From Ruegeria sp. Ofav3-42 (lineage in GTDB: Bacteria; Pseudomonadota; Alphaproteobacteria; Rhodobacterales; Rhodobacteraceae), in contig NZ_JAKRGB010000001.1 of assembly GCF_022347725.1 (NCBI RefSeq), positions 124,001-188,000 of the forward strand: DNA of 64,000 bases, given 5' to 3'. Both the position numbers and the translations under genes were made by a program. Positions 17,984-28,091 of this stretch are shown piece by piece. Position 1 is the stretch's first letter. Each line of letters starts with the position of its first letter. The notes beneath the pieces were generated by a model. The model was not told the DNA's origin. It saw only the letters and a program-made list of their open reading frames with translations, and made no database searches.

Positions 17984-20026
17984 ATGCGTGTTCTGGCACG
18001 GGTCGAGGCCGCAGTGCTGAACCAGACAGGTTATTTGTTTCAGTGGTCTCCGGTGTGTCTGGGTGTCGGCATTGGTCTGTATTTCAGCCTCCGGTTCGAA
18101 CCGGATTGGATGGTGCATGCAAGCCTTGCGGTTGCGATTGCCATTTGCCTGGGGGTGGCGCGCAAACTGTCGTCTGGCTGGGCTGCGTTGGCAACAGGGG
18201 GGGCGCTGATCGCTGCCGGGTTCATCCTGGCGGGTGTACGCGCCCATACGGTGGCAGAGCCGGTCCTGTCATGGCGTTACTACGGCCCGGTCGAGGGGCG
18301 GGTCGTGGCCATGGATCGCTCTGCGTCGGATGCGCTGCGGGTCACGCTGGATCGGGTACGAATAGGGGATGTACCTGGCGACCGGCGACCGCAGCGCGTC
18401 CGGCTTTCTTTGCACGGCGACGCGGTTCCACTTGCGCCGGGGCAGAGGATCATGACCACAGCCCATCTGTCGCCACCGCAGGGCCCGGTCGAACCCGGTG
18501 GGTTCGATTTTCGGCGGCACGCGTGGTTTCAGAGGCTGGGGGCAGTCGGGTATACCCGTGTACCCGTGCTGATCGCCGGACCCTCACAACCCAAAGGCAT
18601 CCGGGTTACAGAATGGCGGATGGCTATTTCCCACCACGTCCGAACGATCCTGCCGGGCGAGATCGGCGGGTTCGCCGCCGCGGTCACAACAGGAGATCGC
18701 AGCGGTATGGGGCAAGAAACTCTGAAGTCACTGCGGGCGTCCAACTTGGCGCATTTGCTGGCAATCTCTGGCCTGCATATGGGGTTGCTGACAGGGTTTG
18801 TATACCTGATGTGCAGGCTGTTGTTTTCGTCTATTCCTGCGATGGCGCTCAGGCTGCCCGTGCGCAAACTGGCGGCTGTCTGCGCGATGGTCGCGGCCAC
18901 GATCTATCTTTTTCTATCCGGCGGAAACGTAGCCACCGAAAGAGCCTTTGTCATGGCCAGTGTCATGCTGATGGCCATACTGATCGACAGGCGCGCGATT
19001 TCCCTGCGAGCCGTGGCCTTAGCCGCGCTGATTGTCCTGACCCTGCGCCCGGAATCCCTGCTAAGTCCCGGTTTCCAAATGTCTTTCGCAGCGACGACAG
19101 CGCTTGTGGCAGTGTTTGGAGCGTTTCGTGATTTCGGGCCAATGCCCGGCCCAAAATGGCTGAAGCCGGTCGCGGGTTTGCTGATGTCTTCGGCCATCGC
19201 TGGGCTTGCAACTGCGCCGATTGGTGCGGCGCATTTCAATACAATGTCTCACTATGGCCTTTTGGCCAACATGCTTTCCGTTCCGGTCATGGGCACGATT
19301 GTTGTCCCATCTGCCGTGGTCGCCGCGCTGCTGGCTCCGTTCGGGTTTGAAGTCGTGCCGCTGGCGGTCATGGGGCTGGGGCTGGAGTGGATCCTAGCGG
19401 TTTCGGAATGGGTGTCCGGGCTGGACGGCGCGCAAGGGTATGTTGTGAGCCCACCGAATTATGTCCTGCCTATGATTGCGCTTGGCGGGCTCTGGCTTGC
19501 GTTGTGGCAAGGGCGCGGGAAATGGGTTGGGGCGACACCGGTTGCTGCGGCGCTGCTGTTGTGGGGGCAGGGAAACCGCCCTGATGTTTTGGTTGCGGAC
19601 AGCGGCGGGCTGGTTGGTGTGATGACCGAGCAGGGGCGGGCGTTGAGTAAGGAACAGGGAAGCGGCTTTGTCGCAACCGTCTGGTTGGAAAACGACGGGG
19701 ATGGTGTGGACCAGCTGCAGGCGGCAAGCAGATGGCCGCAAGGATCAGGGGGTGTTCAGCGCTTTGATTGGCTGGGAAAAGAGGTGCTGCACATCACCGG
19801 AAAACGCGCGGCGCGTGGATTCACTGAGTGTGATGGGACTCAGATCGTCATCTCTGCCGTGGCGCTGCAATTGATCGGAGAGTGTGAATTGTTTGATCCG
19901 AAACGGCTGTTAGAAACGGGAAGCTTATCCCTGTCTGGCAACAAGATCACAACCAGCAAAGAGGCGATTGGTACCAGGCTGTGGTCCCCGAAATCAACCG
20001 GAGACCTCAAAGATAGGCGGTATTAG
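17984..20026 (+). CDS. comEC: ComEC/Rec2 family DNA-uptake channel protein
   Basis: A 680-residue membrane protein. The N-terminal part is a DUF4131-like soluble domain between membrane segments; the competence core has the motif [15 protein letters not shown] near residue 250 and multiple membrane helices to about residue 500. The C-terminal 170 residues sit where other ComEC proteins have a metallo-beta-lactamase domain, but I find no HxHxDH motif (the segment starts [15 protein letters not shown]). It moves transforming single-stranded DNA across the inner membrane in competent bacteria. Its stop overlaps the lexA stop by 3 bp in convergent arrangement. Confidence 0.9.
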   Translation: MRVLARVEAAVLNQTGYLFQWSPVCLGVGIGLYFSLRFEPDWMVHASLAVAIAICLGVARKLSSGWAALATGGALIAAGFILAGVRAHTVAEPVLSWRYYGPVEGRVVAMDRSASDALRVTLDRVRIGDVPGDRRPQRVRLSLHGDAVPLAPGQRIMTTAHLSPPQGPVEPGGFDFRRHAWFQRLGAVGYTRVPVLIAGPSQPKGIRVTEWRMAISHHVRTILPGEIGGFAAAVTTGDRSGMGQETLKSLRASNLAHLLAISGLHMGLLTGFVYLMCRLLFSSIPAMALRLPVRKLAAVCAMVAATIYLFLSGGNVATERAFVMASVMLMAILIDRRAISLRAVALAALIVLTLRPESLLSPGFQMSFAATTALVAVFGAFRDFGPMPGPKWLKPVAGLLMSSAIAGLATAPIGAAHFNTMSHYGLLANMLSVPVMGTIVVPSAVVAALLAPFGFEVVPLAVMGLGLEWILAVSEWVSGLDGAQGYVVSPPNYVLPMIALGGLWLALWQGRGKWVGATPVAAALLLWGQGNRPDVLVADSGGLVGVMTEQGRALSKEQGSGFVATVWLENDGDGVDQLQAASRWPQGSGGVQRFDWLGKEVLHITGKRAARGFTECDGTQIVISAVALQLIGECELFDPKRLLETGSLSLSGNKITTSKEAIGTRLWSPKSTGDLKDRRY

Positions 20027-20721
20027 TAACTGCGGATTAGTCCGACCAGCCGACCCTGAACCTTGACCTTTTCCTCTGGCAGAACGCGGGTTTCGTAAGC
20101 TGGGTTGGCGGCCTCAAGGGCGATGGCCTGACCCCGGCGGAAGAACCGCTTCAGAGTGGCTTCCTGATCCTCGACCAGCGCGACAACGATGTCGCCGTTG
20201 TCGGCGACCGAGGTTTCGCGGATTACCACGACATCCCCATCGTTGATGCCCGCGTCGATCATCGAATCTCCGCGCACTTCCAAAGCATAGTGCTCGCCCT
20301 TTCCGGACACCATCGTTCCGGGCACGGCGACACGATGCGAAACATGGCTGATCGCTTCGATCGGTACACCAGCAGCGATGCGACCCATCACGGGCAGCTC
20401 CATTGCATTCACGGTAACGGGTTCAAAGTTCGCTGGCCGCGGGCCATCCGGTTTGTCCCCCTCAATTACGCGAGGCTTGAACGCAGCCGTGGGCTCTCCG
20501 CCCAAACTTTCAGGGAGTTTGACGATTTCGATAGCGCGGGCGCGATGGGCTAGGCGCCGGATAAACCCGCGTTCTTCCAGTGCGGTGATCAGCCGGTGGA
20601 TACCGGATTTGGACCTGAGGTCTAACGCAGCTTTCATTTCATCAAAACTGGGCGGAACACCGTCCGCCTGAACGCGTTTGTGGATGAATTCCAACAAATC
20701 CAACTGCTTCTTGGTCAGCAT
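20023..20721 (-). CDS. lexA: LexA SOS repressor
   Basis: Represses DNA-damage genes and cleaves itself when RecA is active. It has 232 residues: an N-terminal winged helix ([18 protein letters not shown]), a linker, and an S24 peptidase domain. The cleavage bond is Ala117-Gly118 in GRIAAGVP, and the catalytic dyad is Ser153 in [10 protein letters not shown] and Lys191 in EATLKRFF. A perfect alphaproteobacterial SOS box lies 34 bp upstream, so the gene is autoregulated. It follows moeA on the same strand. Confidence 0.98.
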   Translation of the reverse strand: MLTKKQLDLLEFIHKRVQADGVPPSFDEMKAALDLRSKSGIHRLITALEERGFIRRLAHRARAIEIVKLPESLGGEPTAAFKPRVIEGDKPDGPRPANFEPVTVNAMELPVMGRIAAGVPIEAISHVSHRVAVPGTMVSGKGEHYALEVRGDSMIDAGINDGDVVVIRETSVADNGDIVVALVEDQEATLKRFFRRGQAIALEAANPAYETRVLPEEKVKVQGRLVGLIRSY

Positions 20722-20754
20722 TGCTCACACCTCGTCGGTCATGCGTTTTCTTTT

Positions 20755-20769
20755 GTTCTACGCATGTTC
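20755..20769 (-). promoter_or_regulatory. LexA operator (SOS box) of lexA
   Basis: GTTC TACGCAT GTTC, the exact GTTC-N7-GTTC direct repeat that alphaproteobacterial LexA binds. It is placed between moeA and lexA, 34 bp before the lexA start codon. Confidence 0.92.
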
Positions 20770-20799
20770 ACGTTTTGTGTCAACGGATTTGAGCAAAAC

Positions 20800-21972
20800 C
20801 TATATCGGCAGATACTGAACTTCTTCCCCAACAGAACGGTCGGGATCATGCGGTGCGCGTACCAAAAGCGCGTTTGCCTCAGCCAAAACGCTCAGCAGAG
20901 AACTGTCCTGATCGCCACAGGCGCGGATACCGGATTCGTCCCGCACCGCACGCATATAATGTTCTCGTGGTCCGTTCTTGCCCAGCGGTTCAGTAAGACG
21001 TGCGGTTTGCAGCGGGGGCAGAACCTGTTCAATGCCCAGCATGCGCCGCACCATCGGCAACAGAAAGAGATAGCCGCAAACCATTGCGCTCACAGGATTT
21101 CCCGGCAGTCCAACCATTGCGGAACGGCCCAGCCGACCAGCCATCAGGGGCTTACCGGGACGCATCCGTATCTTGTAGAAAGACTGCTCCATCCCGAGGC
21201 CGGTTGAGACATCGGATACTAGGTCATAATCACCGACCGAGGCACCGCCGATCGTGACGACCAGATCAGCACCCTCGGCCAGCCCAAAGGCGGTTTCGAG
21301 CGAGGAAACGGTGTCGCGTGCGATGGGGAGTATGCGAACTTGTGCACCAGCGTCTTCCAGCAGTGCCTTCAGACCAAAAGTGTTGGAGGCGATGATCTGG
21401 TCTGGGCCGGGTGTTTCGCCGGGCATTACCAGCTCGTCGCCCGTCGAAATCAATGCGACCACCGGCTTTCGCGCCACTGGTATCCTGGCCACGTTCATTG
21501 CCGCCATCAGTGCGATGTCTTCTGCGCGCAAGCGGCGGGGCGCGTGGATTTTCGTGCCAGTGCTGAAATCGACGCCGGCCGGACGAATGTTGGTTTTTAC
21601 GCCGGGCAGGTCCGAGATTGTGATCAGATCGCCTCGCCGTTCGGTATCTTCCTGAATGACGACGAAATCGGCCCCCTCAGGAATGGGGGCGCCGGTAAAA
21701 ATACGAACGGCTTGGCCGGGACCAACGCTGCCTTCGAAACGTTTACCTGCAACCGACTCGCCGATGACTTTGAACATCGCGTGCAGTTCAACCTCGGTCG
21801 ATTTCAGGGCATACCCGTCCATCGAGGACGCGGCAAAAGGCGGCTGATCGCGTGTGGCGACGACGTCCTGTGCAAGGACGCGTCCGGCGGCATCTGCCAG
21901 TTTTACGGTTTCGGCCGGCAGGGGCGAGACCAGATCATACAGCAGCGCGCGGGCCTCTTCGACAGTAATCAT
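20800..21972 (-). CDS. moeA: Molybdopterin molybdotransferase
   Basis: Inserts molybdate into adenylylated molybdopterin to form the molybdenum cofactor. It has 390 residues with the MoeA motifs [44 protein letters not shown] and [11 protein letters not shown]. It is the last gene of trpG-trpD-trpC-moaC-moeA; its start overlaps the moaC stop by 4 bp. Confidence 0.97.
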   Translation of the reverse strand: MITVEEARALLYDLVSPLPAETVKLADAAGRVLAQDVVATRDQPPFAASSMDGYALKSTEVELHAMFKVIGESVAGKRFEGSVGPGQAVRIFTGAPIPEGADFVVIQEDTERRGDLITISDLPGVKTNIRPAGVDFSTGTKIHAPRRLRAEDIALMAAMNVARIPVARKPVVALISTGDELVMPGETPGPDQIIASNTFGLKALLEDAGAQVRILPIARDTVSSLETAFGLAEGADLVVTIGGASVGDYDLVSDVSTGLGMEQSFYKIRMRPGKPLMAGRLGRSAMVGLPGNPVSAMVCGYLFLLPMVRRMLGIEQVLPPLQTARLTEPLGKNGPREHYMRAVRDESGIRACGDQDSSLLSVLAEANALLVRAPHDPDRSVGEEVQYLPI

Positions 21973-22445
21973 TTCGCCTCGTAACGTCCTGACTTTCCAC
22001 CGTCTTTCAGCGATACACGAATACCGCCGATCTCCATGGCCTTATCGACGGCCTTGGTCATATCGTACACGGTCAGGGCGGCAGTCGACACGGCGGTCAG
22101 AGCCTCCATTTCAACCCCTGTCTGACCTGATGTCTTGACGGTAGCTTGGACCTGAACGCCGGGCAGGTCCGGGTCCAGTGTCAGTTCGACGGATACCTTT
22201 GTGACCGGTAGCGGATGGCACAGCGGGATCAGATCGGGCGTTTTTTTGGCACCCATGATGCCCGCAAGACGCGCAACACCCAGCACGTCACCCTTTTTGG
22301 CGCGGCCTTCGGAAATCAGATCGTAGGTGTCTTGCGCCATTTTGATATGCCCAGCCGCCACAGCGACGCGGTCGGTGACCTCTTTTTCCGAGACATCGAC
22401 CATATGGGCCTGTCCCTGCGCATCAAAATGGGTCAGTGGCATCAC
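21969..22445 (-). CDS. moaC: Cyclic pyranopterin monophosphate synthase
   Basis: Second step of molybdenum-cofactor synthesis, forming cPMP with MoaA. It has 158 residues. Motifs: [31 protein letters not shown] [41 protein letters not shown] and the C-terminal KDGGKSG. It overlaps moeA and trpC by 4 bp each, so it is translationally coupled with the tryptophan genes. Confidence 0.97.
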   Translation of the reverse strand: MMPLTHFDAQGQAHMVDVSEKEVTDRVAVAAGHIKMAQDTYDLISEGRAKKGDVLGVARLAGIMGAKKTPDLIPLCHPLPVTKVSVELTLDPDLPGVQVQATVKTSGQTGVEMEALTAVSTAALTVYDMTKAVDKAMEIGGIRVSLKDGGKSGRYEAK

Positions 22446-23254
22446 ATAACTCCGGGGATCAGCGGGCTCGCCAGCAGGTGGCGGGTTGCCGCTGCAACGT
22501 CGTCCTGACGCATCAGGCTTTCGCCGATCAGGAAGCAGCGTGCGCCATAACGCGCGATATCTGCAAGGTCTTCGGGCGTGCTCAGTCCACTTTCGCAGAC
22601 GATCGTCCGGTCTGCAGGGACAAGTTTCGACAGGTGCCGCGTGGTATCAAGAGATGTCTCGAAGGTCTTGAGATTGCGGTTATTTATTCCGATCAGAGAG
22701 CTTTTCAACTGCGAGGCACGTTCCAGCTCTTCTGCGTCGTGGACCTCGATCAAAACGTCCATGCCCCAATCGAAAGCCGTCTGTTCCAGCTCAGCCGCCT
22801 GAGCGTCATCAACCGATGCCATGATGATCAGAATGCAGTCCGCGCCCAAAGCGCGTGCCTCAACGACCTGGTAGGGGTCGTACATGAAATCCTTGCGCAA
22901 TGCTGGCAGCGAAGTGGCTGCACGGGCTGCGGTCAAGTACTCCTTTGCGCCCTGAAAGCTGGGTGTGTCGGTTAGCACCGACAAACATGCAGCACCGCCT
23001 TCCTCATAGGCTTTGGCCAAAGCCGGCGGGTCGAAATCCGCGCGGATCAGGCCTTTGGACGGGCTTGCTTTCTTGACTTCTGCGATCAAGCCGTAACCCC
23101 GACGCGCCGCTGTCCGAAGCGCATCGGCGAACCCACGGACCTCAGGGGCATTGCGGGCTTCATTTTCCAGCGTTTCCAGCGACTTCTGCGTCTTATCTGC
23201 CGCAACTTCTTCGAGTTTATAGGCTTTGATCTTGTCCAGAACCGTCTCGGTCAT
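22442..23254 (-). CDS. trpC: Indole-3-glycerol phosphate synthase
   Basis: Closes the indole ring in tryptophan synthesis. It has 270 residues, without a fused TrpF domain. Key stretches are [11 protein letters not shown] (substrate lysine), [35 protein letters not shown] and the glutamate in [12 protein letters not shown]. Overlaps with trpD upstream and moaC downstream are 4 bp each. Confidence 0.97.
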   Translation of the reverse strand: MTETVLDKIKAYKLEEVAADKTQKSLETLENEARNAPEVRGFADALRTAARRGYGLIAEVKKASPSKGLIRADFDPPALAKAYEEGGAACLSVLTDTPSFQGAKEYLTAARAATSLPALRKDFMYDPYQVVEARALGADCILIIMASVDDAQAAELEQTAFDWGMDVLIEVHDAEELERASQLKSSLIGINNRNLKTFETSLDTTRHLSKLVPADRTIVCESGLSTPEDLADIARYGARCFLIGESLMRQDDVAAATRHLLASPLIPGVM

Positions 23255-24266
23255 GCGGCCTCCTGCGTAATTCGGGCCAGGGCCGCGATTTTGTCTTTAG
23301 CTTTCCCGCTGTCGATACTTTCAGACGCCTTGGCGACGCCGTCCTTCAGGTCATCGGCAGCATTCGCAACCACCAAGGCTGCGGCGGAGTTCAGCAATAC
23401 CGCGTCCCGGTATGCCGAGGGAGCGCCGTCCAGCAAGGCGCGGAAGGCGACAGCGTTTTCCTCGGGCGTTCCGCCTATAATATCCTCGAACGGATGAACG
23501 GGCAGCCCTGCGTCTTCGGGGTGCAGCTCAACCTCTTTGACAATGCCGTCTTCCAACGCAGCAACCCAGCTGATCCCGGTTATCGTCAACTCATCCGTGC
23601 CGTCCGACCCGTGGACCAACCAGGCATGCTCAGCACCCAGTAAGCCCAGCGTTTCCGCCATCGGGCGGATCAGGTCGCGACTGAACGCGCCCGTCAGCTG
23701 TCGCCGAACACCTGCGGGGTTGGTCAGCGGGCCGAGGATATTGAAAATCGTGCGCGTCCCAAGCTCTTGCCGGCTGGGCATGACATGCGCAATAGCGGGA
23801 TGGTGCATGGGCGCCATCATGAAGCCGATGCCAACCTCTTGTAAAGCTTTTTCAACGGTTTGCGGGCCGACCATCACGTTGATTCCCAACTGACCCAAGG
23901 CATCCGCGGCACCGGATTTCGAACTGAGGTTGCGATTGCCGTGCTTTGCGACGGTGACACCAGCGCCCGCCACCACAAACGCAGTTGCCGTTGAGATGTT
24001 CAGAGTGCCTTTGCCGTCGCCGCCCGTGCCAACGATATCCATCGCACCCGCCGGTGCTTTGACCGCGTTGCACTTTGCGCGCATCACGGCGGCAGCGGCG
24101 GCATATTCGTCGACCGTTTCGCCGCGTGTGCGCATAGCCATCAGCAGCCCGCCGATCTGGCTGGGTGTGGCTTCACCGTCGAACAGGATACCAAAGGCCT
24201 GTTCTGCCTCGGCACGGGTCAGGGGCCGGTCGGCTGCGGCACCGATCAGTGGTTTCAGAGCGTCGC

Positions 24267-24270
<4 letters not shown>
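23251..24270 (-). CDS. trpD: Anthranilate phosphoribosyltransferase
   Basis: Attaches phosphoribose to anthranilate, second step of tryptophan synthesis. It has 339 residues. The PRPP-binding glycine loop is [15 protein letters not shown], the substrate motif is [15 protein letters not shown], and [10 protein letters not shown] and VHGSDGTDE follow. It is not fused to trpG; the two overlap by 4 bp. Confidence 0.97.
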
Positions 24271-24848
<578 letters not shown>

Positions 24849-25043
24849 TTGGGCACTTGTCTCGGCTTGGGCATTTCGGACTGGCGATACAGCCCTTGGC
24901 CACGGTATAATGTCGGGACATACATGCTCAGGCTTGTGGGGCAGCGTCAAGGGGACATCCTGTTCCGGGCGCAGTCACAGGCTACAAGCGCGGCGAACGG
25001 CGTTGAGGCGATCGAAGCACGATGAAGGCGAGAGGCAGTTAAG

Positions 25044-26522
25044 ATGGGCGGATTTTTAGGCGGAATGATCGCAGGGGCGGTCGTTGTAGTGCTGCTTGGC
25101 GCGGCGCTGTCCCTGAACACCCCTTTGACCCGAAAACCGATAGTATCCGCAGAGGCTCCGGAACCCGCGCCAGCCGAGGTTCCTGAAGTCAGCACGGACG
25201 CCGCCGAGTCCATTGCAGATGCCGATCTGGTAACCCTGCCTCCGGTTTCGGCAGATGCCTCTGCAGAACAGACGGACAACCTGGCCGGGCTGGCCGAGGT
25301 GGAAATCGCTCCGGACACCGAACCCAAGGTTAGCGAGACCGTCGCACAGGTCGAAGCCTCGGAAACAACCGAAACGGCGGAAGTGACCATTTCGACCGAA
25401 GCTCCGGTCGTGCCTCAGGCCCCCGCGCCCTTGCAGCTCTCGCCGAATTCCGAGGATGAGCCGGTTTTGGCAGACGCCGCGCCAGAGCCACCGGCCCCCG
25501 TCGTGGAAAAGGAAATCGTTGTCGTGGTCGAGCCGCAGCCTGAAGTTGCTGAGACGCCGTCGGAACAGGAGCCTGAAGTTGCTGCACTGCAGCCGGAACC
25601 TGAATCGCAACCTGTCGCGGCGGAACCTCAGGAGGCGGAGGTAAATCCGCCGGAGGACAATCCAATTGCGGTGGAAGGTGAAGAAGACCCGCAACTGCGG
25701 AAATTGCCCCGGATTGCGGCTGTTCCGCAGATTGGCGGAGAAGAGACAGAAAACACCGGCCTCACCATTGGCAAACGCGTGGTTCCTTTGACGGAGCGCG
25801 AAGACGTCTCGGTAGCGGAATCTGGCACAATCGAGGTCATCCAGCCCGGAAAACCGATCGACGCCTACGCCGCCAAGTTCGACAACCCCGAAGCCAAACC
25901 CCTTATGTCGATCATTTTGATCGATGACGAGGGCGCGTACGGGGCCGAAGCGCTGCAAGACTTTCCGTATCCGCTCAGCTTTGCGGTCAGCCCGTCCGAC
26001 CCGGAGGCGGCTGAAAAGATGGCCAGACACCGCGCAGCCGGTTTCGAAGTCCTGGCGCTTGCAGACCTGCCACGTGCCGCCAGTGCTCAGGACGCCGAAG
26101 TATCGTTGGCGGTCTGGCTGGAAACCCTGCCGGAAACCGTTGGCATTCTGGAAGGCGTGGACACCGGGATACAGGGCAATCGCAAACTGGCTGATCAGGT
26201 CGCCGCCATTGCCGGTGATACCGGCCGCGGTCTGATCACGCAGGATAACGGTTTGAACACCGTCCAAAAGCTGGCAGCACGCAATGGCGTCCCCTCGGGT
26301 GTCATCTTCCGCGACATCGACGGGGCGCGTCAGGACCCCAAGGTCATGCGGCGTTTTCTGGACCAGGCCGCGTTCCGCGCCGGCCAGCAGGGAACGGTGG
26401 TCATGCTAGGACGTCTGCGCCCCGACACCATATCAGCCCTGTTGCTGTGGGGGTTGGAGGACCGGGGCAGCCGCGTTGCGATGGCTCCGATCTCTGCGGT
26501 CATGATGAAAGAAGGTCAGTAA
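25044..26522 (+). CDS. Divergent polysaccharide deacetylase-family protein with long acidic linker
   Basis: A 492-residue membrane-anchored protein. Residues 1-25 form a single anchor (GGFLGGMIAGAVVVVLLG). Residues 30-220 are low-complexity, rich in Glu, Pro, Val and Ala, with repeats such as EPEVAALQPEPE, typical of a wall-spanning linker. The C-terminal 200 residues form the divergent deacetylase domain: SIILIDDEGAYG, LSFAVSPSDPEA, AGFEVLALADLP, GVIFRDIDGARQD. A metal site like that of classical deacetylases is only partly visible. It is inserted, on the opposite strand, between trpG and trpE. Start supported by GAGAGGCAG. Confidence 0.82.
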   Translation: MGGFLGGMIAGAVVVVLLGAALSLNTPLTRKPIVSAEAPEPAPAEVPEVSTDAAESIADADLVTLPPVSADASAEQTDNLAGLAEVEIAPDTEPKVSETVAQVEASETTETAEVTISTEAPVVPQAPAPLQLSPNSEDEPVLADAAPEPPAPVVEKEIVVVVEPQPEVAETPSEQEPEVAALQPEPESQPVAAEPQEAEVNPPEDNPIAVEGEEDPQLRKLPRIAAVPQIGGEETENTGLTIGKRVVPLTEREDVSVAESGTIEVIQPGKPIDAYAAKFDNPEAKPLMSIILIDDEGAYGAEALQDFPYPLSFAVSPSDPEAAEKMARHRAAGFEVLALADLPRAASAQDAEVSLAVWLETLPETVGILEGVDTGIQGNRKLADQVAAIAGDTGRGLITQDNGLNTVQKLAARNGVPSGVIFRDIDGARQDPKVMRRFLDQAAFRAGQQGTVVMLGRLRPDTISALLLWGLEDRGSRVAMAPISAVMMKEGQ

Positions 26523-26537
26523 GGCCTGAAAAAGAAA

Positions 26538-26562
26538 ACGGCTGACCGTTGGGGTCAGCCGT
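26538..26562 (-). terminator. Terminator downstream of trpE
   Basis: Perfect 10-bp stem ACGGCTGACC / GGTCAGCCGT with a 5-nt loop, followed on the minus strand by TTTTCTTTTTC. It sits 6 bp past the trpE stop and also 15 bp past the convergent deacetylase-like gene. Confidence 0.85.
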
Positions 26563-26567
26563 ACATC

Positions 26568-28079
26568 TTAAGAATTGCCAGAACCAGTGAACCGGGCAGC
26601 ATCCCCTGCGGCGCGACGGATCGCGCTCGATTTGTGCACCGTTTCCATGAATTCAGCTTCGGGGTCGCTGTCATAAACAACACCGCCACCGGCCTGAATG
26701 TACAGCTTTTGATCCTTCACGATCGCCGTACGCAGGGCGATACACATGTCCATGTCACCGCCTGCACTGAAGTACCCCACGCCGCCGCCATAGATCCCGC
26801 GCTTTTCCGGCTCCAGCTCGTCGATGATCTCCATCGCGCGGACTTTGGGCGCGCCCGATACCGTACCGGCGGGCATTCCGGCAAAGAAAGCGTCCAGCGC
26901 GTCTTTGTCCTCGGCCAATTCACCGACCACGTTGGACACGATGTGCATTACGTGGCTATAGCGTTCGATGATGAATTCTTCGGTCGGTCGTACGGTGCCG
27001 ATCTTGGAAACCCGACCCGTGTCGTTGCGACCCAGATCCAGCAGCATAAGGTGTTCTGCCAGCTCTTTTTTGTCGGCCAGCAGGTCGACCTCGTTAGCTT
27101 TGTCTTCTTCGGGGGTGGCTCCACGCGGGCGCGTACCCGCGATCGGGCGGATCGTGACTTCGTCTCCGAATACGCGCACCAGGATTTCGGGGCTGGCCCC
27201 AACGACCTGAAAGCCGCCGAAATTAAAGTAGAACATGAAGGGCGATGGGTTCGTGCGCCGCAAAGAGCGATAGAGTGCGAAGGGCGGCTGCGGAAAATCT
27301 TGCGTCCAGCGCTGCGCCGGGACCACCTGAAAGATGTCGCCGGCGCGGATGTATTCCTTGGCCTTTTCGACCGCTTCCATATAGCCGGATTTGGTGAAGT
27401 TTGACACCGGCGGAGCCACCTCGGACGCGTCCCCCAGATCGCGCGTCTCGGCAGGCATGGCGCGTTCCAGATCCCGCACAGCATCCATTACGCGTTCTGC
27501 GGCCTGAGCATAGGCCGCCTTGGCGGATTGTCCGTCACTGACCCATGCCGGAGATACTACCGTGACTTCGCCCTTCACACCGTCGAGCACCGCGATGACC
27601 GACGGCCGCAGCATGATCGCATCGGGCAGGCCAAGCGGGTCTGGGTTCACGTCGGGCAGGTATTCGACCAGGCGAACCATGTCATAGCCGAGATAGCCAA
27701 ACAGACCCGCAGCTGCCTGTGGCAGGTCGTCTGGCAGGTCAATTTTGCTTTCGGCCAGCAGCGCCCGAAGGTTGCCCATCGGGTTACCGTCTTGCGACGA
27801 GAACGCCTCGGGATCGAACCGGGCTGAGCGGTTCAGTTCAGAGGTCTCACCTCGGCAGCGCCAGATCAGGTCCGGTTTCATGCCGATGATCGAGTACCGG
27901 CCGCGAACCTCACCACCGGTGACCGATTCCAGCATGAACGCGTCTTTCTGCGCGCCCGTCAGCTTGAGCATCAGGGAAACCGGCGTGTCCAGATCAGCGG
28001 CAAGGCGGGTGTAGACGACCTGATTCTCGCCCGCTTCATAAGCGCGCGCGAAATCGTCAAAATCGGGTGTCAGGGCCAT
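26568..28079 (-). CDS. trpE: Anthranilate synthase component I
   Basis: Makes anthranilate from chorismate with TrpG. It has 503 residues. The chorismate-binding domain shows RYSIIGMKPD, FQVVPAQRWTQ, PSPFMFYFNFGGFQVVGASPE, IRPIAGTRPRG, ELAEHLMLLDLGRND and GTVSGAPKVRAMEII. The tryptophan-feedback region near the N-terminus is intact (LMLKLTG). It lies 12 bp downstream of a ppiD-like gene on the same strand, so they may be cotranscribed. Confidence 0.97.
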   Translation of the reverse strand: MALTPDFDDFARAYEAGENQVVYTRLAADLDTPVSLMLKLTGAQKDAFMLESVTGGEVRGRYSIIGMKPDLIWRCRGETSELNRSARFDPEAFSSQDGNPMGNLRALLAESKIDLPDDLPQAAAGLFGYLGYDMVRLVEYLPDVNPDPLGLPDAIMLRPSVIAVLDGVKGEVTVVSPAWVSDGQSAKAAYAQAAERVMDAVRDLERAMPAETRDLGDASEVAPPVSNFTKSGYMEAVEKAKEYIRAGDIFQVVPAQRWTQDFPQPPFALYRSLRRTNPSPFMFYFNFGGFQVVGASPEILVRVFGDEVTIRPIAGTRPRGATPEEDKANEVDLLADKKELAEHLMLLDLGRNDTGRVSKIGTVRPTEEFIIERYSHVMHIVSNVVGELAEDKDALDAFFAGMPAGTVSGAPKVRAMEIIDELEPEKRGIYGGGVGYFSAGGDMDMCIALRTAIVKDQKLYIQAGGGVVYDSDPEAEFMETVHKSSAIRRAAGDAARFTGSGNS

Positions 28080-28091
28080 ATCCGGTCTCTT

